From contig JAUVYD010000106.1 of assembly GCA_030603265.1 (NCBI GenBank), positions 1-5,894 of the forward strand: a stretch of 5,894 nucleotides of DNA. The letters run 5' to 3'. A program made the translations under genes and the position numbers. Positions 1-4,763 of the stretch are shown one piece after another. The notes beneath the pieces were generated by a model. It worked only from the letters and a program-made list of their open reading frames with translations. It did no database searches and was not told where the DNA came from. The first letter of the stretch is position 1; every line of letters starts with the position of its first letter. Origin of the DNA: Dehalococcoidia bacterium (GTDB lineage Bacteria > Chloroflexota > Dehalococcoidia > GIF9 > AB-539-J10).

Positions 1-1614
1 GACACTCTGGCGCCGGGTTCTCATCCCTACACCTGCGAGGTAGTATGCAATACCGGCGGCTGCTCGGCAGCCGAGGACTCCGGCTACCTTACCGTCAATC
101 CCAATCCCTCCGTCACCGTCGACGATGAGTCGACCTGCGAGGGCACACCGGCCACCATGACCGCCAATACAGGCGGAAGCGCCTGCACCGTCACCTCCTG
201 GCAGTGGTACCAGGGCACTTCAGAGACCGGCACCGAGGTCGGCACCAACAGCTCTACCTACGAGACTTCCACCGAAGGTACCTACACCTGCGTGGTTGAG
301 TGCGAGTCCGGCTGCTCCGCCGAGGACTCCGGCTACCTTACCGTCCTCGATTCTCCAACCGCTGAAGCCGGCGCTAACCGTAGGATTACGCGCGGTAGTT
401 CGACACAACTGGGGGGTTCTCCCACGGGCTCAGGAGGGACTGGCGCCCTCAGTTACGACTGGACCCCAACGACAGGACTGGACGGCGACCCATCCGATCC
501 GAACCCAGCAGCTTCGCCCACTACGACAACCACGTACACGGTGACCGTCACAGACGAGAATGACTGTGCCGACACCGACGGCGTGACCATCACCGTCAGA
601 GCACCACGAACGGGTGGTGGCAGTACATGGGAACCAGGCGATCCTACTTGCTTCTTCGACGTGGACATGATGGGAGAGGTCACCCGCATCTTCGTCACAT
701 GTGATGACGGCAGATGTCTGGAGAACTACGAGCCGGAAGACCCCAATGAGCTTCACTTCCTGGAGTTCCTCCAGGGCACCCAGGTGACCTACGAGAGGGA
801 CGACCGCTATAACAACGGCCCGCCTCGATGGATACGCATGCGTGTATCTGACGACCCGCCGCGAATTCCCTACGGCGCCACAGCGGTAAGCGAGGTGTAC
901 GACTTCCTTGGCTACACAGCCACTGGCAAGGTGGTCACATCCGTGTTCTTCGACAGGGAAGTTGGCATGGAGCTTGACTACGATCCAGACAATCTCCCCG
1001 GGAACACCACGGGCGTCGGCATCGCTGTCTGGGATGAGGAAAAGGGTGAATGGCAAATCCATGAGCAGAGTAGTGGCAGGGTTGCCGGCATCGGAACAGC
1101 CACTGCTGATGTGACGCACTTCAGTACATTTGTCGTGCTTGCCACAACCGGAGACGCCGTCGAGGAAGCGCCGGCGCCGACTCCTGCCCCGACACCACCC
1201 GCAGGCCCGGGCCCTGCCCGCTTCACAGGCGACGGTCTCCTGATCCAGCCGGCCGTCGATGAACTCTGGGCTCCGTTGGTCTTCCTCACCAGGAGTGGCA
1301 GCAACGTCACCATCACTGCCACCGTGATAAACGAGGGCGAAGAAGAGGGGACCTACACCGCTGAACTGACTCTGAATGGCGAAATCGTCGGCTCGCAGGA
1401 TGTAACTGTCCCGGGCGGTGAGAGCAAGCTCGTGAGATTCCAGCTCTCGAACGTTGCCATGGGCGACTACGAGATCGAGATTGCGGGACTCTCGGGCACG
1501 TTCACTTCATCTCAGCAAGTGAACTGGTGGCTCATCGGGAGCCTGATGGCCATCGCGGCCCTGGGCGTTGGCATTCTGGCCATAAGAATCAGAAGGAAGA
1601 AACGTCTGCAGTAG
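1..1614 (+). CDS. Membrane-anchored surface protein with Ig-like, PKD-like and CARDB-like domains (5' partial)
   Basis: The frame is open from the first base, so the gene begins upstream; 537 residues are visible and end at TAG. Residues 1-32 are the end of one Ig-like repeat and about 33-116 a second, with the shared signature Y-T-C ... C-S-A ... E-D-S-G-Y-L-T-V and a W67-x-W69 core. Residues 119-199 resemble a PKD/SprB-type domain (AGA, YDWTPTTGL, TTTYTVTVTDEN). Residues about 217-381 form an unrecognised globular domain ending in VTHFSTFVVLA. A Pro-rich linker (388-406) leads to a CARDB-like beta domain (407-508, with VPGGESK). A transmembrane helix at 509-528 (WWLIGSLMAIAALGVGILAI) and a basic tail (RIRRKKRLQ) follow. 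The protein is probably exported and held in the membrane with its bulk outside; the many Cys of the Ig part fit disulfides. An adhesive or cell-surface role is inference; no catalytic motif was seen. The signal peptide would lie outside the window. Confidence 0.88.
   Translation, partial: DTLAPGSHPYTCEVVCNTGGCSAAEDSGYLTVNPNPSVTVDDESTCEGTPATMTANTGGSACTVTSWQWYQGTSETGTEVGTNSSTYETSTEGTYTCVVECESGCSAEDSGYLTVLDSPTAEAGANRRITRGSSTQLGGSPTGSGGTGALSYDWTPTTGLDGDPSDPNPAASPTTTTTYTVTVTDENDCADTDGVTITVRAPRTGGGSTWEPGDPTCFFDVDMMGEVTRIFVTCDDGRCLENYEPEDPNELHFLEFLQGTQVTYERDDRYNNGPPRWIRMRVSDDPPRIPYGATAVSEVYDFLGYTATGKVVTSVFFDREVGMELDYDPDNLPGNTTGVGIAVWDEEKGEWQIHEQSSGRVAGIGTATADVTHFSTFVVLATTGDAVEEAPAPTPAPTPPAGPGPARFTGDGLLIQPAVDELWAPLVFLTRSGSNVTITATVINEGEEEGTYTAELTLNGEIVGSQDVTVPGGESKLVRFQLSNVAMGDYEIEIAGLSGTFTSSQQVNWWLIGSLMAIAALGVGILAIRIRRKKRLQ
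71..96 (+). repeat. 26-bp direct repeat, copy 1 (within Ig-like repeat)
   Basis: Positions 71-96 are identical to 320-345. Both encode the E-D-S-G-Y-L-T-V end of an Ig-like repeat in the same reading frame. A shorter identity (12 bases, 26-37 versus 281-292, encoding the Y-T-C motif) precedes each copy. The offset between copies changes from 255 to 249 bases, a two-codon length difference. This is an internal domain duplication that has diverged elsewhere. Confidence 0.85.
320..345 (+). repeat. 26-bp direct repeat, copy 2 (within Ig-like repeat)
   Basis: Second copy of the identical 26 bases at 71-96, closing the second visible Ig-like repeat of the surface protein. Exact identity including third codon positions suggests fairly recent duplication or gene conversion between repeat units. 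Confidence 0.85.
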
Positions 1615-1635
1615 CGGGCGCGAACCGAGAGAGTA

Positions 1636-1666
1636 TGGAATAGCCGGCCTCGCGCCGGCTATTCCA
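1636..1666. terminator. Hairpin terminator between convergent genes
   Basis: A perfect 13-bp inverted repeat (1636-1648 pairing with 1654-1666) encloses a 5-nt loop. It lies 21 nt after the stop of the surface-protein gene and spans the TAG stop of the deformylase gene on the other strand (1659-1661). Position and symmetry fit a shared, bidirectional transcription end. Neither side has a clear U-run, so it may act as a 3' stabilising hairpin or a non-canonical terminator rather than a textbook intrinsic terminator. Confidence 0.65.
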
Positions 1667-2144
1667 GTATCCGGCTATCGGTACGCCAGAGTTGCTCCGG
1701 CGTCTCAATCAGGTCGATGTAGAGTTTGCCATCAAGATGGTCGGTCTCATGCTCGAGCGCATGGGCAAGCAGGTCATCATTTGCGGTCAGCCTGAACTCA
1801 CGGCCCTCTCTGTCAAGAGCCTTTACCTTGACCACAACCGAGCGCTTCACCTCGCCGTGGTAGCCGGGCACTGACAGGCAGCCCTCGTCGAGGAGTCTCT
1901 CGCCCTTCCTCTTGATGACTACAGGGTTCACAAGCGTGATGACCTCCTCGTCCGGAATCTCGATGACTGCCAGGCGCAACGACACACCGACCTGCGGGGC
2001 AGCAAGGCCTACGCCATTGACCGCCCGCATGGTCTCAATCATGTCATCGATCAATCGTTGTACTGACGAATCGATGGAGGGAACCTTCTTCGCGGGCTGC
2101 CTCAGAACGGGGTCCGGCAGCTTTCGCACTTCAAGCAACGCCAA
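1659..2144 (-). CDS. def: Peptide deformylase
   Basis: A 161-residue enzyme that removes the formyl group from the initiator Met of new proteins, in the cytoplasm at the ribosome exit. All three family motifs are present: G44-V-G-L-A-A-P-Q51-V-G; E87-G-C89-L-S; and H132-E133-T-D-H136. By family knowledge C89, H132 and H136 bind the catalytic metal (normally Fe2+) and E133 is the general base. The residue before H132 is Glu, where Gln is usual. Length is normal for the family. The start is TTG, chosen because AAAGGAG lies 8 nt upstream and no ATG or GTG in frame fits better. It is the last gene of the - strand string, 55 nt after the ferritin-like gene, and its stop lies inside the terminator hairpin. 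Position suggests co-transcription with the oxygen-defence genes, or a weak promoter of its own that I cannot see. Confidence 0.95.
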   Translation of the reverse strand: MALLEVRKLPDPVLRQPAKKVPSIDSSVQRLIDDMIETMRAVNGVGLAAPQVGVSLRLAVIEIPDEEVITLVNPVVIKRKGERLLDEGCLSVPGYHGEVKRSVVVKVKALDREGREFRLTANDDLLAHALEHETDHLDGKLYIDLIETPEQLWRTDSRILE

Positions 2145-2152
2145 AGTTGTGT

Positions 2153-2159
2153 CTCCTTT
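2153..2159 (-). promoter_or_regulatory. Shine-Dalgarno site fixing the TTG start of def
   Basis: AAAGGAG on the - strand sits 8 nt before TTG at 2144-2142. The conserved deformylase N-terminus (A-L-L-E-V-R-K) begins right after it, which supports this non-ATG start. Confidence 0.75.
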
Positions 2160-2199
2160 CAGTTGTCATATCGCCAACACTGCGCAACCCCCCGGACAA

Positions 2200-3054
2200 T
2201 CAGGAGGAACCGCGCTCCTTCTTGAGTTCCGCAAGAAGGTCCTGGAAAACCTCGGAGTGGTAGACCTCCTGATCGCGGATGCGTCTCAGCAGCTTGACGA
2301 TTTTCGCGTCCTGCAGCTCTTTCGTGGCCTCATCGTACTTCTGCGCCACAACGTTCTCGATGCTGATGTCCGCAGTGAGCATCTGCTTCATGTCGACAGA
2401 CTTGTCGATCTCCGTATGCTCAATACGCGGACTGCTGCCGATATCGATGAGCTTCTCCGCCAGCCATCCGAGATGCTGCATCTCGTTGATGGCCTGGTCC
2501 TGTAGCTGCTTCTGCACCTCGGGGTCGGTCGCCATGTACGAGTGGAACAGGTACTGGAGGATGACGGTATACTCGTGCTCGATTCCCCAGTTGAGAATCT
2601 CCACGGTGCGGTCATCGCGGGTGCCGCGCTGGTCTGTCATGCCTTCCCTCGCAGACTTCTCAACGAAGTGCTGGAAGTCAGCATGATGGGACTCCTCATC
2701 AGCCAGGATGCGTTTCAGAAGTCTCCTTATCCTGGGGTCGTCTATCTGCACCACCTGCTCCCGATAGGGACTCATCCCATCTTCCTCAAGCAGGACGTCG
2801 TTCTTCATCCACTCCTGTACGGAACCGCCTCCCATGCGCGTATGGCCGCGTTGGAGGCTCGGCGTGCCACCCAGCTCCACCACTGCCTCGGCGAGCCAGT
2901 CGAGATGCCGCATCTCCTCGCGGGCGATTGCCTCCAGCTCACACGCCATCTCTCCCTCACCCATTGCATACGCGTGTGTGAGATACTGGACAATTGCTCC
3001 GTGCTCGTTCTCAATATCCCTGTTGAGCACCTCAATCAGTGCCTTCTTGTCCAT
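2200..3054 (-). CDS. Tandem ferritin-like (bacterioferritin-type) di-iron protein
   Basis: 284 residues made of two homologous four-helix ferritin-like domains, about 5-135 and 149-280, offset by roughly 144 residues. The first carries a full bacterioferritin-type di-iron ligand set: E17 in helix A, E47-x-x-H50 in helix B, E90 in helix C (aligned by its L-E-E-D-G context) and E120-x-x-H123 in helix D. The second has E161, E191-x-x-H194, E233 and E263-x-x-H266. Likely roles are iron oxidation/storage or peroxide-consuming di-iron chemistry in the cytoplasm; the sequence does not decide between them. M48 and M192 sit where bacterioferritin has its haem Met, but E-M-x-H is common in related non-haem proteins. 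ATG start with AAGGAGG 8 nt upstream. It lies 37 nt after the regulator remnant and 55 nt before def. The double-domain layout is unlike the single-domain (about 155-160 aa) bacterioferritin. Confidence 0.88.
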   Translation of the reverse strand: MDKKALIEVLNRDIENEHGAIVQYLTHAYAMGEGEMACELEAIAREEMRHLDWLAEAVVELGGTPSLQRGHTRMGGGSVQEWMKNDVLLEEDGMSPYREQVVQIDDPRIRRLLKRILADEESHHADFQHFVEKSAREGMTDQRGTRDDRTVEILNWGIEHEYTVILQYLFHSYMATDPEVQKQLQDQAINEMQHLGWLAEKLIDIGSSPRIEHTEIDKSVDMKQMLTADISIENVVAQKYDEATKELQDAKIVKLLRRIRDQEVYHSEVFQDLLAELKKERGSS

Positions 3055-3062
3055 GGATTCCT

Positions 3063-3069
3063 CCTCCTT
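3063..3069 (-). promoter_or_regulatory. Strong Shine-Dalgarno site of the ferritin-like gene
   Basis: AAGGAGG on the - strand, 8 nt before ATG at 3054-3052, within a longer purine run (GGGGGGAAGGAGGAGGAA) that implies efficient translation initiation. Confidence 0.7.
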
Positions 3070-3082
3070 CCCCCCAGGGGGA
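3069..3082. promoter_or_regulatory. C5/G6 palindrome abutting the ferritin-gene Shine-Dalgarno
   Basis: On the - strand TCCCCCTGGGGGGA reads as a near-perfect inverted repeat with a 2-nt centre. It lies between the regulator stop (3092) and the ferritin-like start, touching the Shine-Dalgarno. It could be an operator or an RNA element that partly sequesters the G-rich leader. A chance G/C run is also possible, and no -10/-35 pair was recognised beside it. Confidence 0.2.
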
Positions 3083-3091
3083 CAGGCTATT

Positions 3092-3466
3092 CTAGCTCAC
3101 GAAGCCGACAGGTTCCACCAAACATCCTCCCTCCACCAACGCCACACGACCACTCCTGCTGCGAATCATGGCCCGGGCATCAGCAAAGGACACACCGAGG
3201 ACTGTATTCATCACGGCAATCCCGCCTTGGGGACGCATGACAGCACGGCCCAAGTACATATCAAGGCCACGTGCGTACGCACCTGGGCCAGCCGTATCAT
3301 CTCCGGGGAGGAACGCCTGACAGGCGCCGCCCTGCGAGAGACTGAACCCGCCGCCAACGTGTCCCCATACCACATCCTCGCACGACAGATTGTTCTCTGC
3401 AGCGCGGGGGTATTTCCGGACTGCAACGTCGCCCGCGCTACGGAACCGCGCCAGTCCCTTGTTCGG
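3092..3466 (-). pseudogene. Out-of-frame C-terminal part of the regulator, unknown domain
   Basis: Reading on from the helix-turn-helix gene in the +1 frame gives about 124 open codons ending at TAG (3094-3092). The reconstructed product would be 188 residues, with this section as residues about 69-188. It reads as real protein: among the 93 codons from 3373, G opens about half and G or C closes about 62%, as in coding DNA. Local features are L-A-R-F-R-S, W98-G-H100-V-G-G-G, P-G-D-D-T-A-G-P-G, V-M-N-T-V-L-G-V and V-E-G-G-C179. I do not recognise the family. C93, C113, C179 and H100 could bind metal or sense redox state, but that is inference. It has no good start of its own: the only candidate is a GTG at 3373 with GAGG just 2 nt away. 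The 3211-3426 frame on the same strand reads as a shadow. Confidence 0.55.
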
Positions 3467-3659
3467 TCAGTGAGTAGGAACCGTCGCTCTCGGAGACATA
3501 ATCTGCCTCCGTCAAGTCCCTGAGTCCACTCCTCACACGGTACAGCGGCATGTCAGCGGCAGCGGCAACAGCCGCAGCCGACGTCTTGCCCTCCCGCAGA
3601 TCCCTGAGCATCCCCGGTCTGGACTCCGTGGGTTTCCCGTCAGGACTCACGCAAGGCAT
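3438..3659 (-). CDS. Small winged-helix DNA-binding protein (frame ends early)
   Basis: 73 residues as read. Residues about 17-66 look like a winged helix: an initial helix (M-L-R-D-L-R-E-G-K-T-S), A-A-A-V-A-A-A-A as helix 2, M37-P-L-Y-R-V-R-S-G-L-R-D-L as the probable recognition helix, then a wing strand pair (Y-V-S-E-S-D-G-S-Y-S-L-T-E-Q-G). This is the ArsR/MarR-like arrangement, so a transcription regulator is likely; the ligand is unknown. ATG start, with AGAGGA 7 nt upstream and the preceding peroxiredoxin stop built into TAGGAG. The gap to the peroxiredoxin is 14 nt, so the two are almost surely co-transcribed. After Q67-G68 the frame yields only T-G-A-V-P and stops, while skipping one base continues smoothly as L-A-R-F-R. 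The gene therefore looks frameshifted at about 3455-3464. Regulation of its own operon is inferred from position. Confidence 0.7.
   Translation of the reverse strand: MPCVSPDGKPTESRPGMLRDLREGKTSAAAVAAAADMPLYRVRSGLRDLTEADYVSESDGSYSLTEQGTGAVP
3455..3464 (-). other. Probable +1 frameshift site in the regulator gene
   Basis: On the - strand GAA CAA GGG ACT GGC reads E-Q-G-T-G and soon hits TAG. Dropping one base of the G-G-G-A stretch gives E-Q-G-L-A-R-F, a normal continuation of a winged-helix C-terminus. The other frame is closed by TGA at 3469-3467, so the switch must occur between there and 3438. The whole 3092-3659 span is 568 nt, a multiple of three plus one, as expected for a single inserted base. 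Confidence 0.55.
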
Positions 3660-3673
3660 GGACGAATCCTCTC

Positions 3674-4324
3674 CTACAGCTTCCTCTTGCAGAAGTACCA
3701 GTCAACACATTCGTAGCCCTGATTCAGTCGCTCCTCGGCCATCTCCTGCGTGGAGGGCGGCGGAACGATGACCATGTCCCCCGGTCGCCAGTTGGCCGGC
3801 GTGGCCACCTTGTTGGCATCGGTAGTCTGCAAGGCATCGATGACGCGCAGAATCTCATCCATGTTGCGGCCGGTGGTCAGCGGGTAGTAGAGGATGAGCC
3901 TGATAACCTGGTTCGGGTCGATGACGAAGACACAGCGCACGGTCTCGGTCTTGCTCTGCCCCGGATGCACCATCCCGAACTTCATCGAGACGTCTTTGTT
4001 CAGGTCCGCAATCACCGGGAACGGTATCTTGACGCCGGTCTTCTCCTCGATGTTGCGAATCCAGGCGATGTGCGACGTCACACTGTCCACGCTGAGGCCC
4101 AGGAGCTCGACGCCGCGCTTCTTGAGCTCGGGGTAGAGCTGCGCAAAGGCCATGAATTCAGTCGTGCAGACGGGCGTAAAATCCGCGGGGTGAGAGAAGA
4201 TAATCAGCCAGCTTCCCTTGAAGTCGGAGAGCTTCAGCACCCCGTGCGTCGTCGGCGCTTCAAACTCCGGCGCCTTCTCCCCAAGTCGAGGCATGCTCAC
4301 AACCTGTTCCACCTGTTCTTCCAT
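3674..4324 (-). CDS. Peroxiredoxin, Prx6/archaeal type with C-terminal Cys pair
   Basis: 216 residues; a thiol peroxidase reducing H2O2 and organic peroxides in the cytoplasm. The peroxidatic site is H45-P-A-D-F-T50-P-V-C53-T-T-E, with the matching catalytic Arg at R130 in V-R-C-V-F-V-I-D-P. The long C-terminal arm, with N178-W-R-P-G-D and ending Y-E-C206-V-D-W-Y-F-C212, is typical of Prx6-group enzymes of archaea and anaerobes. There a distal Cys can resolve the sulfenic acid, so 2-Cys chemistry is likely. The ATG at 4324 is preferred to a longer in-frame start at 4402, because GGGAGGA lies 8 nt before it, the extra residues are non-conserved, and the longer form would overlap the superoxide reductase gene. 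It lies 53 nt after that gene and 14 nt before the regulator. Its partner reductant is not in the window. Confidence 0.95.
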   Translation of the reverse strand: MEEQVEQVVSMPRLGEKAPEFEAPTTHGVLKLSDFKGSWLIIFSHPADFTPVCTTEFMAFAQLYPELKKRGVELLGLSVDSVTSHIAWIRNIEEKTGVKIPFPVIADLNKDVSMKFGMVHPGQSKTETVRCVFVIDPNQVIRLILYYPLTTGRNMDEILRVIDALQTTDANKVATPANWRPGDMVIVPPPSTQEMAEERLNQGYECVDWYFCKRKL

Positions 4325-4332
4325 CTTCCCAT

Positions 4333-4339
4333 TCCTCCC
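4333..4339 (-). promoter_or_regulatory. Shine-Dalgarno site fixing the peroxiredoxin start
   Basis: GGGAGGA on the - strand, 8 nt upstream of the ATG at 4324-4322. It decides against the longer in-frame start at 4402, which lies inside the preceding gene. Confidence 0.75.
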
Positions 4340-4377
4340 TTGATACTCAGTAGTACGCAGAACTTCTACCAGCCCAT

Positions 4378-4725
4378 CTACAGTTCCAGGCAGTTCTCCC
4401 ACACGCCATGCACATTGCAGTACGAGACGGCGCAGAACGCCTTGAACTGGTCCACGGGCACCTGGAACCTGACGTTGGGGCTGGTGTAGGCCGGGGCGAA
4501 GTCAGTCCGTCCCAGGTTGATGATCTGTCCATCCTGCTTCACGCCGTAGAGCGACACCCAGGCGATATGGTGTTCCACCGTGTTGGGATGAGGCACTTCC
4601 TTGCCCACCACGACATGGACGACATCGGCTGCTGCTTCACCCTTGCCCTTGCCAACCTCGATGAACGGCACGTGCTTCTCTTTTCCCTCGGCACCCGCAG
4701 TCTTCACGACATCTCCGATTCTCAT
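4378..4725 (-). CDS. Superoxide reductase, class II (neelaredoxin type)
   Basis: 115 residues; reduces superoxide to H2O2 without making O2, in the cytoplasm. The His4-Cys mononuclear iron site is complete: H18 in E16-K17-H18-V-P, H46 and H52 in H-P-N-T-V-E-H52-H-I-A-W, and C103-N-V-H106-G-V-W. E16 and K17 match the family's active-site acid/base residues. There is no N-terminal Cys4 desulforedoxin domain, so this is the 1Fe class rather than a 2Fe desulfoferrodoxin. Two other Cys, C98 and C112, flank the site. The start at 4725 has AAGGAGG 7 nt upstream; a longer in-frame start at 4767 would overlap the flavodiiron gene and adds non-conserved residues. It lies 38 nt after the flavodiiron gene and 53 nt before the peroxiredoxin, which would consume the H2O2 it makes. 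Confidence 0.95.
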   Translation of the reverse strand: MRIGDVVKTAGAEGKEKHVPFIEVGKGKGEAAADVVHVVVGKEVPHPNTVEHHIAWVSLYGVKQDGQIINLGRTDFAPAYTSPNVRFQVPVDQFKAFCAVSYCNVHGVWENCLEL

Positions 4726-4732
4726 TCCCAAT

Positions 4733-4739
4733 CCTCCTT
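4733..4739 (-). promoter_or_regulatory. Shine-Dalgarno site fixing the superoxide reductase start
   Basis: AAGGAGG on the - strand, 7 nt before the ATG at 4725-4723. It argues against the longer in-frame start at 4767. Confidence 0.75.
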
Positions 4740-4763
4740 GCATATAGTTCGTCAATGAAGTTC

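Noticed and set aside
57..73. 7-bp hairpin with a 3-nt loop
   Set aside because: It lies inside a coding repeat and is explained by the codons for the G-C-S-A motif; no U-run or regulatory context.
430..1119. Long open frame (229 codons) on the - strand opposite the surface protein
   Set aside because: It is antisense to a gene with clear domains, its translation has no recognisable motif or sensible composition, and high GC content makes such shadows common.
2542..3240. Open frame of 232 codons on the + strand opposite the ferritin-like gene
   Set aside because: The opposite strand has two complete di-iron domains with a strong Shine-Dalgarno site; this frame is a mirror of it with no domain of its own.
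3211..3426. Alternative 71-codon frame on the - strand between regulator and ferritin gene
   Set aside because: It overlaps the more protein-like +1 continuation of the regulator, and its translation is Arg/Ser/Ala-rich without pattern.
4325..4402. N-terminal extension of the peroxiredoxin (start at 4402)
   Set aside because: It overlaps the end of the superoxide reductase gene, has no conserved residues, and a better start with a Shine-Dalgarno site lies at 4324.
3965..4489. Open frame of 174 codons on the + strand
   Set aside because: It runs antisense through the peroxiredoxin and into the superoxide reductase, both of which have intact active sites.
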